DNA of 64,000 nt from positions 7,739,758 to 7,803,757 of the forward strand of contig CM055730.1 in NCBI GenBank assembly GCA_029465975.1, in the 5' to 3' direction. Made by a program: the position numbers and the translations under genes. How positions within the stretch are numbered: the stretch's first letter is position 1; the number at the start of each line of letters is the position of its first letter. The DNA comes from Dallia pectoralis (lineage: Eukaryota; Chordata; Actinopteri; Esociformes; Umbridae). Positions 25,401-38,724 of the stretch are shown piece by piece. A model generated the notes under the pieces. That model was not told where the DNA came from and made no database searches. It saw only the letters and a program-made list of their open reading frames with translations.

Positions 25401-28400
25401 CTCTGTGAGGACCACATAACTACAGTCATATGAAAATATCAACTCATGTGAAAACTGTGTTCAGGAACACTGCATACCTCCACTGTGGTGGCGGTTTTCT
25501 GGGTCTTTTTTCCAATGAGGTCCACATGCTCAAAGTTAGGCCTCATGTACTTCTTTGCCACCTCATATACCCATTGTGGACATGTTGCAGAGAAGAGCAG
25601 TGTCTGGGGGTTGGTATCTACGCCTGCACACATAATATATAGTCAGATTAGTATGCAATTGCAATATTCTGGTTCCCTACAATGGAATACTATCAAGGCT
25701 TTCCAATCCAACCCAAGCTGTGTTTCCAGTATATGGATTAAGCCAATCAAACACCATTACCTTTTTGGTAGGATGCAGAGAGTATCTCCTCGACTTGTTC
25801 TGCAAACCCCATATCAAGCATTTGGTCCACTTCATCTAATACAACATGCTTTAATTGAGACAGGTCCAGTTTATTATTCTGAAGATGGTCCTTGATACGA
25901 CCTGGAGTTCCAACTAAGACATCAATGCCACCTCGGATTGCATCAACTGTGAAAAATCAAAGTTTAAAAGAATCCACTTAGCTGTGTAAATAAATAACAC
26001 TTTAAGGATATTTTTAGTATCCAAAAACATAAAAAACACTGAAAGTTAGAAATCAGAATAAAACTCACGTTGGGGGTTGTAAGAGCTGCCACCATAAAAA
26101 CAGGCCACCACCAGTTTCCTCGTCATGTCTTTGAAATCCTTGGCTACTTGAATTGCCAATTCCCTGGTTGGAGCGAGACAAAGAACCTAAAAAAGAGAAA
26201 GTGGTTCATTATGGAAACAACTAAGCATTCCACAAGTAGTTCATTACAAGTATATAATTAGACAGTTTTGAGTGCCCCACAAAACTAGACTGTTACATCA
26301 TAATTGCTTTCATTCTTAAGTGCTTTTTCTACACCAAAGTCCCGGATGAAAACACACATATACCAAAAACAATACACGATAACGCACAACATTTGTGTCT
26401 GAATATCTGATGGCAGTATATGCTGAACACCTACCTTTGGAGCTCTACCCCTTTTCTTGTCTTCGGGGTCATTTTGGATTTTCTCAATTAGGGGAATGGC
26501 AAAGGCTAACGTTTTGCCAGTTCCTGTTCTTGCTTGACCAATCACATCCTTTCCATCGTACACAGAATTGAAGGTTTGTGTTTGAATATCAAAAAGATAA
26601 GATATGCTGCGTGCTAAAGGAAAAAGAGATTACAATGTTAAAAAAATACAGAAGCAATTATAGATTTGTAAAGTTGTGTTTTTTGGTAGAACTGTTTTTT
26701 TTCATTGCGTCTTTAAAAACAAAAAACAACATAATTGGCAATGTTGTGACAAAAACAATATTAGTTTTTTAAGCAATCTTAATTTTTTTTTAGAAATCCA
26801 TTATGTTTTTAAGTGATCTCTAGTAGGTAAATTGTATTTTGCTGTCCAGGCAAATGGTGTCTGTCATTAAGTAAATAAGATATGGATGTACATTAATGCA
26901 GTTACCACAACAGAATATAAACAACCTCTTCACTTCCTCTCTGTCATGACTGGGCTCCTGTCTTGAGTGTACCTACTCTCTCCAAACTGCCAAACACTGT
27001 AAAAATCCCCTTAACTAGACTCTTTTGTTCTTGATCTAACTACATTTTCGGTTGACTCTGCAGGGCAACATAAACATTTTATCTACATAAAAACATGTAA
27101 ATATTTGTCAATGCTCCATTGACCATGACTTCCCTGTATTGTGAGCAAAGCCCATTGCTGATTGCTTGCCAAATACCATTACACATTTTTGTCCAGGCAT
27201 GTATTGCATGCAAATATCGTAAGAAAACATTTTTCTTGCTACAAAGGGACACAAAATGATTGCGCTTTGTTACGCCAATTTTGTTTCCAATTGAATTCAA
27301 CTAAATTATGTAAATTTTGAGATTGTTAAATAATTCTAAAGCTTAGAGCAACGTGTACAAAGTACAGTGATGGTTCAGGCATTTGTGGTCATTAAATGCC
27401 TTTAAAGCACTATAACAAGATTTCCAGTCATGTAAAAACCTGATCATGAGAATCAACGATGATAAAATGTGATAAGTTGGACACATTCCTAAAAATTCTG
27501 CATAAATACCTTCAAGTAGTTTGATGGTGTTGGGGCTGATTCTGAAGTTTGAGAAGGCTCCGTTTCTTTGTTCGGGGGTCTCCTAAAATCATTAGAACAG
27601 AAAGCAATTCCCTGATAAAATGTTCTTAACAAAATAAACACAAATAACTAGGTTTCATCGTCATTGAACATCACTATGTAAGACTCACGCTTTGTTTTTC
27701 ACTGTCACTGCAGGTATCATCACTTGACTCCGCTGGGGTTGTCACTGCGGAATGCCCATTTGTTTGTAGAACCAGCTCCGGAGTCTCCGTTAACACATCG
27801 TCGACAACTGTGTCAAGTCTTTTTTTCTTTTTTTTCCTTTTCTATCGGGCAAAAGAGAATAACGGTAAATAAAAAGCTTAGGCCTGGCGATAGTTAAATA
27901 ATTAAATACATTGACACAAAACATTATGGCCAACTGCCTAATATCCTGTTGGTCCTGTTCGAGCCGCTGACTTAGCAAGGCCTGGACTCCTCAAGACCAC
28001 CAAAGTCGTCCTGTGGTATCTGTGGTGTATGTACTCACCACTGCAGACACGCAGCCCCCCACAAGCCTTGTCCTTCCAGAGATGCTCTCACCCAGTCGTC
28101 TGGCCATAACATTTAGGCCCTTGCTCAGGACTTTACTGCTGCCCATTTCTCTGACACCCAACACATTGACTACAAGAGTTGATTGTTCGCCTACCATCTA
28201 AACTACCCAGACCATAACATGTGCCCTAGTTAAGAGATGATCAACTGTATTCCCTTCATCTGTGACGGTCGGCATGCTTTGGCTTATCAGTGTATATTTT
28301 GCTCACCTAGCTATTAAGTGGTAAATTGTTCATTTCTATCTCAAATTACATATTATATACCAGACAAAATAATCAATACCCACTGGTTGTAGGCACTTCC

Positions 28401-30432
28401 CCCTCCAAAAAAAACACACGTCAACAAGTTACCTCAGTTGCTTTGTCTGCACACTCCTCATCGGAATGGGATGATTTGTCCTTCAAAGGCGATTCAACGT
28501 TTCCATTAAGATCATTGGATTTTTTTAGGTCTCCTTTTATTTTATCCGCTTTGTCTTTCTTTTTCTTCTTGGGAGCAGGAGGTTCACAGTCAGGATCCTC
28601 TTCAACTGTTTCATGCTTCTTGATTTTCTTTCCCTCCTTGATCTTCTTCTCCTTTATTTTCTACAAACCAAACATATGTCATTGTACATTAGCAAACGAG
28701 GAAAACAACTGTTGCAGAGTTTTAAATTGATAAGACAATTTCAAAGGAAGGCAGCTGGACACTTCAACGTACAATGTAGGGTAACATTTTCACATTTGCA
28801 AATGAAACATAGGATTTAGAAATGTCAGACATCTACAACTCCTTTTCATATTCAATCAGCTGAAGGTAACAACTTCAGTCAGGTGTAGGTGTGTGCCGAG
28901 AAATGGGGTATTCGAGACTTCAGAATATGATAACCCAACAAATTCAGCTGCACATCACGTTTCTAGAACAGGGCTGGGCGATTCAAAACAATGTATAACA
29001 GCATTGATGATTACCTTGTGATACATTAAGAATTTAATGTAGTTGAACTTTTCTACATCGCCAATCAAGCTGCAGTATTAAGCATTTATTACAGAGCGCT
29101 TTGAACAATGTGTAAAGACATGATGTCATATCGATGGGAAAACTAGATAGCGCAGAGATACTCAATGAACTAAAATGGGCTTTCTGATCATAACATAACA
29201 AATCTTGGTTACGGATATGTATGACTACTTTGACACTCCACTAATCATGTCCAGAGCTCTAATTGACATTGTAATTTCATTAGACATTGGTAAAAACATG
29301 GCTCCACTACAACAAATGGAAATCTCTAAAAACATGAGCCATTAGTTAAATGGCTCAATAATCTTATTTGTTCATAATACATATACATCACAGAAACGCT
29401 GTTTTCTGTTTAATGGATGTATTTTTTGTTTTATACTTAATTGTTTGTAACTAAACATGTGATGGGTAGATGCTGCAGTTTTTGAAAAGCATCTGCAGTA
29501 AACTGATTTTTCATCCCATTGTTTTCCTAAAGTTTTCCAGTAAGCCTTAATCCAGTAAGGTGGTAGCGAGTGTGGTAGGTGAAAGTACACTCCTACAAAT
29601 ACTTTCAGAAATCTTTACCTTTCTATTATTATATCGTTTACTTGTCTTTACAACATTCATTGAAAATAGATAAATCTCTCAATCGATCTCCCTACACCGC
29701 GTAGTGCAGGTTCGTTTAGCAACCGTGTGACGCTGCATGGATACCTAAACACAATTGGTCGATGGACGGCTACGTAAAGCGTTTCTATATTCAACGTCCA
29801 ATGAAATGAGCATCTCCTTAGTACAGCAGCATCTCAGACAGGGGCACGTTTAGGTCGCGCTGTTTGTGCAGATCAGCTGAACACATGTAATGGACACGTG
29901 GCTGCGTGCTAGTGGTAGCAAAGAACATGCTACAAGTTTTGGTACATACTACCAAAATAAGCAGATTTAGACATTCTCCCTGCAACTGATCCGTTACCAA
30001 AATGGCATGAAAATGCTAAATATGACATGCCATAACATTAGCTTAGCATCTGTTTTGATTGTACTGTATTGAACCAAAACTACCACGCGGATGTATACAC
30101 TAATGACAACAGCTAGATAGTTATGTTAACAACATGTTCCTTTTTATTGGTAAAATCTACGCTTTACAATACCAACACAGATTCAGCAAGTATCTTAGCG
30201 AATATAATCGAAATAATTCGTTGTCTTAACCTTTAATGTATATTCTGAACCGAGTTAGCAAAACATAGGCCGGGGTTGTAGCCTTGTACTGGGTTTGTTC
30301 GGTTTTCCACAGATTATTAACAACTATCTATATGACAATTTCACTTACTTTTGGTGTGGTACTGCCCAGACTAATGTCCATTTCGCCCTCCAGTCCGATG
30401 TCTTCGGTTTCAAAAGGTATCTTGGATGGCAT
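22402..30432 (-). CDS. ddx21: nucleolar DEAD-box RNA helicase DDX21, 14 exons
   Basis: DDX21 unwinds RNA and coordinates rRNA transcription and processing in the nucleolus. Minus-strand coding exons: 30349-30432, 28433-28660, 27689-27841, 27510-27582, 26435-26613, 26069-26186, 25761-25946, 25478-25623, 24286-24435, 23933-24094, 23466-23819, 23169-23303, 22971-23015, 22402-22665. All phases fit, giving 758 residues (human 783). A Lys-rich acidic N-terminus is followed by ARTGTGKT (207-214), PTREL (245-249), TPGR (292-295), DEVD (316-319, the DDX21/DDX50 variant of DEAD), SAT (352-354), ARGLD (475-479) and HRSGRTGRAGR (500-510). The GUCT domain follows, then a Gly/Arg-rich RGG tail ending GQKRNFSSAFSY. 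That tail matches DDX21 (human GQKRSFSKAFGQ) and argues against DDX50. The ATG giving MPSK parallels human MPGK. Confidence 0.97.
24440..24660 (+). mobile_element. Tc1-type transposon fragment in ddx21 intron 9
   Basis: The segment reads, in one frame with interruptions, ANTISTVKQGGGSIMLW, which is the block before the second catalytic aspartate in Tc1-like transposases (usual form GGGSIMLWGC). The surroundings are decayed. It lies just upstream, in the ddx21 sense, of the exon at 24286-24435. Confidence 0.55.
27925..28260 (-). mobile_element. degraded Tc1/mariner-type fragment in ddx21 intron 2
   Basis: On the minus strand this contains GATGGTAGGCGAACAATCA, AGAAATGGGCAGCAG and GGCCAGACGACTGGGTGAGA, matching the plus-strand fragment at 12930-13200 at the first two blocks. 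The right edge near 28260 resembles the terminal part of the same family. No open transposase frame remains. Confidence 0.55.
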
Positions 30433-33400
30433 CTCTTTCGGTTGTTTTCCTTTCCAATGGACACTAGCTAACCCTACGGGTACAGTACTAAAAGGAACGA
30501 CAAAAGTGTGTGGCGTATCCCTAGACCCTTTACAGGCATAGAAATGTAGAAGGTAGAACGGACATCTCGTCAGAAACAAATGGGTAGGCTTTCTTAACGT
30601 CTCGATGAGATACTTTAGATGTGTTCTTTCGAAAAAAAATTTTTATCTTGTATGTTCTCAACTTAGTGCATTACACTCTCAACCGCACTGAAATTGTAAT
30701 GTTCTAATAAATGAAGGGAGAATATCTATGTTATAATGTTCTACTTCAAGGGAGATTACGGCAAGCCAGATGAGACAAGAACATGGAGTTAGGTGACGCA
30801 TTTCCGCATTGTCAGTGTGACATCCAACGTCTTCCCCAACCAGGCTGACCTGGTTAGACATAACATCAACCATCTGTAAATACATTTTAAAGTACCTCTC
30901 TATTGGCCACGTTGAGATGGCTGACGTTTTCAACAGGGATGTCAATGCTAATATTGGCGTTTGTCTTTTGTCTTTCAAGGTGTCCACCACAGTCTGGATT
31001 GTTTATGCCACTTGTTCACATGTGGCTGGAAAGCCAATGGGTTATGCAAATTGGCCAGCATCACCTAGGGGAGGCATTGTCAGCAGGAATTTCCTGGTTT
31101 CGTGGCAATTTGAATGTGATTGCCTCAAACATATTGTGACCAAGTGACTTTCATGCTGGATGAGCTGTGTCTCCCAGTCTGAGCTAGAAAATGTATCACA
31201 GTATATGGAATAGGAAAATGAGCATGAATTCCCAGTTGTCTTATAAACACTGACGGCATGGTTCAGAATTGTCCAAGGTTCCTTGTTCTGAGTTGTTTTA
31301 AACCTGGTAACAAACTGGCGAGGGATATTTGTGGTAATTATGTTAGCAACTTTGACAGTCTGCTTTGATATGTTCCTATAATAATTGACCACAAGTATTC
31401 CCATCTCCTAATTTCAATATTTTGTGTTTTTAATTTCTGGAGGACAGACCTGAGCCAATCTTTCAACAAATTAGCTGGCTTGTAAAAAACATTTGCACAG
31501 TTTTATAATATAACAAAATAGAAACTGGACCAAGAGCAGTCTGGAAGATTTCCAGGTTAATCTGAAGTTAAAAATAGAATATACATTTTTTGAGGCAGTT
31601 CGGCATTTTGATTCTAGATAATCAAAAAATGTTTGGCCTAAAATGGTGGCTGCATTTGTTTTAATGAGCCCATAATACACACAGCTGAGTATGCACATCA
31701 CTCTGTATAATATGTCTTACGGGTCTTAATGGTTCCCTATTTAATTAATCACTAGTAAGAATTTCAGTTCGAAACCTGTATAAAATAAAATAATTTAAAT
31801 AACTAGGTATAGGTAATCAACACAAAAAATACCCAGAAAGTACACAGCAACGCACAGTAAACAATGTGAAGCTGCACACATTCCCTGGATAATAAGACAA
31901 TAAAGACATATTCATCATTATATATACTTCCTTTATAGCTTTCATTATTGTTGTGGAAAATGATATAGGCCTACGGGGTTAGCGTTTGAATGTATGCCCA
32001 ATGCCCATCTAGCTTGTGCTGCCTGCTCCAGTCGACTGGCGACAAATGTTTCCATGCAGTCGCTGTACGGCACGTACAAATCATATGAGAGGGATTCCTC
32101 TGGTACATTCCTGTTCGCGTATAAACCAGCTGTTCACCTCGTGCTATGTTGTTCCATATTTATCTGAGAGCAGAAGACACTGATCAAGTGCCATACATAG
32201 TTGAAAAATCAATCAATACGTTTGGCACATACTTTTACAACACAAAGGCTTTGTTCGGACCATTATTACTTCCAACTTCACCTTGCAATGTGGGCTATCT
32301 TTGGTTCACTTTTCCACTAGCTGACAACCATACTCTAAAATAGTTGGAAAACCCTGTTTAACCTATATATACATGTTTTTTTACTCACCATAAGGCCAGT
32401 AATTATTGCTTAATTCTGATACTACCCAGAGGCAGTTATATTTAGGTATAATCTGACCACTCTGAGATAAAGCCATAGTGTTGTAGTACTCGAGTCCGGT
32501 CTGACCGGTCTCGAGACCGATTTCTGCTTTCTCGGACTCGTCTCAGACCTGTTCCTTCAAAGACTAGGTCTCGACTCGGACTCGACCCTTCAAAGACTCG
32601 GACTCGGCATAGGGGTGGAGGTTTTGAAGAAAATATAAAAGCCTGTAGAGTCCACCTATGTATTTAACCTTATTTCAAATACGTCCGTCACTAAATTCGA
32701 AATAAGTATAATACTCCTTCCTTAGTTCAAACGAGGCTACATGTGGAGGCATTTCTATAGCATTCTATAGCGCAATTAAGAACGAAAACGTGTTACGTAA
32801 GTGTTACTAAGTGGGGATATGGAACCAATGATGTCTGGTAATATCACCCGGAGGAACACGAGAAGACAAGCACAAGGGAAATGTGGGTGGGGTCTCACCA
32901 TATCCGGACCAGACGTCATGGGCCAGGGTCTCCCTAAAAGCTACTGTTGACCAGAGACACGTCTAAAGGCTCGTAGTATAAAAAGCGTGTTTTTTTTTCG
33001 AATGAAAGCGCACGTTTATACCCGGGTTACCAGTTCATACCTTTGCATGGATTTTATGCTCTTATAAAATAAACACGATCGACTGACTTTACGATTAACG
33101 TAAGTAATATACGTTTGACTGTATTTCATCATCTACATATATGGTTCTGCTACATTATAGGCATCATTCACTATATATCGAACCTAAATAAACGTATTGA
33201 ACCTGAAGAAAACAGTTATGATTCGCTCATGACACATATCTATATAACGGTGTCTATTCTTAACTTTCATGGTTTATTTTTAGTTAATAAAAAAGTTGTG
33301 TTTTGCATTGTGCTTTTAAATCTGTTTAAAATGCAAAACCGAACCGGTTGTTGTGTGTACGAAACTCTACATAAGTTAAATAGGTTTTAACGTTTTTGTT

Positions 33401-33540
33401 TTCATGGACCTGCTCTCTCGAATCATTGCGACCATATCTAAATAGCCAGGCAACAGATCTCTCGACAAAATACTCAATCCAGCACACTGAATTCATGATT
33501 TCTCATAACTATAACCCTGTTTTAATATTCTGTTACCTAG
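30433..33540. other. ddx21-zinc finger gene divergent intergenic region
   Basis: Holds the upstream region of ddx21 (above 30432) and, at the far end, the upstream region of the BTB zinc finger gene. A CTCGGACT-type repeat lies at 32490-32620. Minus-strand open frames around 30660-31400 show no recognisable domain and no convincing splice structure. Otherwise I see nothing. Confidence 0.5.
32490..32620. repeat. interspersed repeat rich in GACTCGGACTCG motifs
   Basis: Contains repeated, partly inverted motifs built from ACTCGAGTCC, GTCTCGAGACC and GACTCGGACTCGACC. I recognise this type of sequence as a common dispersed fish repeat but cannot assign a family with certainty. It is not coding. 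Confidence 0.6.
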
Positions 33541-35491
33541 ATGAGGACATATCGTTCAGTGGCAGGTGCCCACGCTCTGGCTCTGTTGAGCAAACTCAAT
33601 GTTCAGAGAATGGAGGGGAAATTCTGCGACTGTGTGATTCGACAACATCGGAACCCAGGAAAACTTTATCTAGCCCATAAAAGTGTTCTGGCAGCATCTA
33701 GTCCCGTCCTGGCCTCGCTTCTGCCCAGTAAAAGTGCATTGCTGGAGTTGCAGTTCCCATCCACAACAACGGATGTTCTTGGGTCGCTGCTGGACTTTAT
33801 CTACACTGGGACGGTACCACCAGCAGATCCGGATGGTTCTTTTCTGTCTGCTGCTACGTATCTGCAAATTGAGGAACTGCAGCAGGCTTTAAGGAACAGT
33901 AGACAGGATACATCATCAGAGTCAGACTGCATTGTTGCAGGTAAATAATACTCTATAATTATTCAAATTGGATAAATACTAGTAAAAACCGTTTTACAAA
34001 TGCTTTGGTTCTATTTTTGATTATTGTGGCCAACAAACACTTGCGAAAAGAATTCCATAATATAATTTTCCCCTTGTAAAAAAATGAACGTATTCTCTTT
34101 TTGTGTTTAACATCTCAGCAGATATGAAAACAACGCTGAGGGGGGAAAAATCTGATCAGCAGCAAAACATTGACAGCACTCAATTCCCTCTAAGTTGTGA
34201 AGTCGTGCCAGTCATATGCCATGCCAGTAAAAGGAAAAAACATTCTCTAGTGTCAGAAACACAACCTCAAAGCTACGTCATGAACAATGTGTCTGATTTG
34301 ACCAGCAATAAGACAGGCGTCACTACCTTCAAGGTAACAACTGGTCAGAGACAACATTTGAAGCAAAGTTATGTTAAGGAGGAGGAGGAGGTGGAACAGG
34401 GGGCTTTATATGACTCACCACCAGAATACAGGAGGATTTTATCTGCCGGCTCCCCAGTCCCGGATCTGCCCAGTGTGGTCCCAGAGGATGCAGCGTGTTA
34501 CTCAGACGAGCTTCATAACGACGAAAAGTTTGTATTTCCTATGTCTGGGTACGTTGTCCCGACACATGCTGTAGCATGTGCAGAAACTCAGACAGAGGAC
34601 TTTTCGGAAAACGGCATAAATGAAGAATTCGCACCCCACGTCAAATCTTCAAGTCATGATGGCAGGATTCCTATCCGTCCTAACTTGCCTTTAACTTCCA
34701 GGTGTATTGAGGGTTTTTCTACACTTGACCAGTTAGACTTCGATAATGACAAACCTTATGAAGGCCACTTGACACAGCAGTGTGAAAATATCTCAGATGC
34801 CAATGAGTGCATCCTTGACAATTCTGAAGAGGGACATATGTATATATGTAGCTCACAGGTCCCCAGTGCGTATTATCCCAAGGACAACATGACAAAAAGC
34901 TGCCGGAGTGCCTCAAAATCAAATCTATGGACTAAGGCGCTGAGATACTCTACAACACACCCCAAATCTTCGGAGGAGCTAGCATTAAAAGAGAGCGGAC
35001 GTAAAATCAAAGGCAGTGTCACTAACGCGACTGAAATGCAAATGTATCAGGGACAAGTTTGTTACCGTTATCTTGGACGGAAAAAAACGAACCCTGTACA
35101 ATCAAGTGACTCTGATGACGATGGGCTCTTTAGCTCTATGGCCAGATCGGACCTGCGAGGCGGCCTTGGCTTAACTGTCGAAGCCAACGTTTCAGATTGT
35201 GTTTTACTAGACATTCCGGCTGAACGTCCTCCGGCAGGTCACGCCGGCTCCAACCACAGTCAACTTAGCTTCATGACGCCCGGCTCTGGCCCGCCGTATC
35301 GGTGCACCATGTGTGATAGGGCGTTTAGCCAGCGCGGTTCGCTCAACAGGCACATGCGCTCCCATCTGGGAGTGAGACCCTACCCCTGCCCCCAGTGTCC
35401 CATGACCTTTTCCAGACAGTACCGCGTCACAGAGCACATGCGTGTTCACCAACGAGGTTCCGAGGACTTCCAGAGGACAGACGCCATCTGA
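33541..35491 (+). CDS. BTB/POZ domain C2H2 zinc finger protein (ZBTB type), 2 coding exons
   Basis: A predicted nuclear transcription regulator. Coding exons are 33541-33940 and 34119-35491 (or 34122, see below), giving 590 or 589 residues. Exon 1 encodes a BTB/POZ domain: LLSKLNVQRMEGKFCDCVI, LAHKSVLAASSPVLASLL, LLDFIYTGTV and ATYLQIEELQQAL. Exon 2 is a long, low-conservation acidic linker ending in two C2H2 fingers at about residues 529-549 (CTMC...HMRSH) and 557-577 (CPQC...HMRVH). The fingers are joined by a seven-residue linker, LGVRPYP, a variant of the usual TGEKPY. Two fingers is few for a ZBTB protein. The exon 2 acceptor is a tandem CAGCAG. The ATG sits directly behind an acceptor-like TTACCTAG, so an upstream non-coding exon is likely. 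I cannot assign a numbered ZBTB symbol. Confidence 0.87.
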
Positions 35492-36293
35492 CTGGTAACA
35501 ATCAATTTGAGTGGCGCTGTTTTCAGCACTGGTGCTTCTGAACCTGCAGATCTGTGGAATTTGGTCATGTCTGACATTCGTCTTACTCTGGCGTCGTCAG
35601 TATGTGCGATGTGTTTTTTTCACGTTTTAAGTTATTTGTTAGTTGTATTTTAAGTAACATTTGAGAAAGCACTCAAGGATTAACTTTGGAATTGGATGCA
35701 ATTGTGATTATGTTTCCGGAAGATATATACAAACATTCTGAGGCATGCAGGACGGTGTTTGTAAACCAAATACCCACAAGAGACAACAAGGCATTATACA
35801 TTGTGTGATCAGTGATATGACAACTTTCTTGCAAGATAAAGTTTTCTGTGAGTTCATATATAAAAACAAATACTAAAAATAATACTTGGAACCAGCTTGA
35901 TGACCGAAAACATTAACTAGTCTTCACACAGAATGTATGAATTATACTGACACTCTGTTTCGAATTGTTGTCTAAAACAAATCATTAAAGAGTAAACAAG
36001 CCAAGGGTGCATGAAAGAATGCTGCCAGTGACATACGATTGTCATGTTCATTTTCTTTTGTATTACATATTTATTTTGAAAGTGTATATTTAAATGTTCA
36101 ATCATACAACCATCTCACTTGCGTGTCTGTTTGTCCTTTGTCTACAGTATTCCCTTACGACATTAAACTATCAACTGTGTATACAGACATTTTAATACAT
36201 TTTATACAAATGTGTAAATATATTTATTTAAAATGTGATGTTCAGGTCCAGGTGCTATAAACCAGTTGTTGCAGAGACAGTCTTTTGTTCACT
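35492..36293. other. convergent region between the zinc finger and MS4A-type genes
   Basis: Presumably the two 3' untranslated regions. ATTAAA at about 35983 is a possible poly(A) signal for the plus-strand gene. No coding sequence is recognised. Confidence 0.5.
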
Positions 36294-38724
36294 TTACTCT
36301 GGGGATGGTAGGTTATGCATTATCACAATTGCCTGTAGAAAAGAATAAGGAAAGTGGTTTCTTAGGATCTCCAGGAATGTGATAAGCTGTGTAAATACGG
36401 CGATAGTATTTTTTTTCCAGATAGACATTTTGGCTGTTCTATGCAGTATTGCAGAAACAGTGTTGACATATACAAGCGCGGTTTTTGCTGAACGATTAGC
36501 GGGTTTTATTAAAACCAGTGCTCCAGCACAACATGTGTACTGGAAGCAGAGGTATAGATCTCATGACCACCTGTAGTAGCAACAATCTGAGATGATGTCT
36601 GTTTTGTCGAGCACACGTATTACTAAAATGTAGACAACATACGAGCGACGGGTCACAATGCATATATACGTTTTATAAAGTATGTCATCTGGCTTTACCT
36701 GGGTTTTAGTTGATCGGAGGGCAGCCCTGGCAAATGTTGTCATCACTATGAGGAGAATCATGGTTACTAAACTCAGACACATAAATATGGCTTCCATGCA
36801 GACCACCTGATCCTGTACGGAGAGATAACACAATTTATGGTGTATTTTAAAAAAAATGGAAAATATCACTGTTCAATGCTTTGTCAGAATGTTTTCCTAT
36901 TCAATATTTCATTCACTGAATGCAATTTCTACGAGGTTTTTACAGACAAAATTCCTAATGGAATCAATGCTAGATAACAGTGACCCTGTATAATAGCACG
37001 AAATCGTACCGAATGATAATTGCGCCAGTTGGGTCCTGTGGTGTTGGTAGGTATGTCCCAATGAATGTGGTGATAGCGCATTCCTTGGTGTATTATGCCT
37101 TTAAGGAAATCGAAGAAACCAAAAACGATCCCCAAAATGGAGATGATACTCAAGGCCAGACTTGCTGTCACCTGTAAAGAAAGAAAAAGGAAAGAAAAGG
37201 CACTCTACATCTTCCAAGTACTAATTAAATATGTGTTTATCCACTTCACGTTATCATTTCTATATTGAAACAAAGAGGCAACTGAATTGCCATTTACTAT
37301 TGCCGAGACATGGCAGCAGGGATCCAGTAAAGCTATGAAAAACAACTAGCTTTGACACGATTAGCCTTTTTGTTTGTTCTTTTGTTTTGTACAAAGTTTG
37401 AGTTTGTTGCATTGCTGTTAAGATCCAGCATTTAATATTACATTGGCTGGCCAGATGGTGGCGATTAATAATAATTGATTCATAAAAATGGTTCACAGGC
37501 CCTTTTCTCACAAGAAACACAATATATTCATACTGCCTTATAAACACATACAATATGAGGCCTGCCATTAAGGCATTTCCACCATTTAAACTAGAGTGAT
37601 GACATTTGGCACACATGCTCAGGGTTGTGAGTCTTCTTATCCAATGAAACTTCTTAAGACACACGCATCATAGAGATCGAAGAATAACTAAGTTGCGTTA
37701 ATTGGTCCATGTGATGCCTTATTTATTAGAAGGTCAATGGTTAGCTATAGTTTTTCCAGTGATGTGTCAAGATGGTGTCATGATTAATCCTTTACAACTT
37801 CTTTGAACTGAATTCCAGTTCATGATACTAACCAATGGTTTTGAAGGCCTCCTCTCTGTAAGCAGATATAACACTCCACAAATGATAAACTGCAACAACA
37901 ACAAAAAATTATGAAAATTGATTATTAGTTCATCAACAAGTAAAATTAAACACTTGCACAGAACGTGATCTGGACATAAACTATAGCAAGATCCATGTGT
38001 TTCTGGCAGAGCCTATACTTATAATGATTTTGCCTATGTCTCTGACATATTTGTGACCTGAACTAAAAACATTGTGGCCAGTTAAATGAAAATGACAAAA
38101 ACATAAGATTCAGACTAAAACTTATAGGAACTTAGCCTTCACGTAGTAGGGGATAGACATAAAACATTTAGTTTCCCCACATTTTTTGATACTTGAGCAT
38201 TTTTTTCTCTCAAAAATGCATTAAAAGTGTATGGCATGACATTTTGTCGTTGAAAGATTTAAGTAGACACATGTCACAGAAGCATACCAGGATCCCAAGC
38301 CAAAACGGGGTATAATTCTCTGCAGAAGTCATCAGTGAATCCTTCCTTAGTGGAATTCCGAAGATGAAGAATGATGAACCCATGAACAGCATGACAATCT
38401 AACCAACCAGGGACGTAAAAAAAACAAAAACACAAAACAATAACATACTTGGAGCCACAAATAATACAATTGTTTTCATAATTTGCGGAGACTTATGTTT
38501 TGGAAGACACACCCCACTCCGAGAGATTGGGATATTTTTGAGCTGGGGTAGTTGGCGGTGAGCATATGAGGCTAAACAACAATGAATATCCGTTGTCTCA
38601 CCCCAGTGCACTTGGGTTCAGCTCTGATGAAGCGGTGCAGTGATTTATGGGATCCCACTGTGGTGACGTGTGGCTCTCCTCTGCCCCCTGGTGGACTGAC
38701 GTCAGACACCATGTTGGTAGACAT
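36294..38724 (-). CDS. MS4A-type four-transmembrane protein, 6 exons
   Basis: Members of this family (CD20, Fc-epsilon-RI beta and relatives) are plasma or endosomal membrane proteins that modulate receptor signalling, often in immune cells. Minus-strand coding exons are 38602-38724, 38288-38398, 37833-37889, 37010-37171, 36699-36812 and 36294-36332. All introns between the coding exons lie in phase 0, as is usual for MS4A genes, and the product is 201 residues. Exon 1 ends FIRAEPKCTG, like the family FLKGEPKVLG. TM1 is about 42-57 (IVMLFMGSSFFIFGI), TM2 71-90, TM3 99-120 (SLALSIISILGIVFGFFDFL) and TM4 157-178 (IFMCLSLVTMILLIVMTTFA). A possible N-glycosylation site (NTT) lies in the TM3-TM4 loop. 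The tail is short, HNLPSPE. The last exon (13 codons with stop) is the least certain. Paralogue identity is not assignable. Confidence 0.85.

Noticed and set aside
30660..31404. Two minus-strand frames of about 100 to 120 codons upstream of ddx21
   Set aside because: I compared them loosely with C1q-type and other secreted domains and found no consistent motif; stops break any longer reading.
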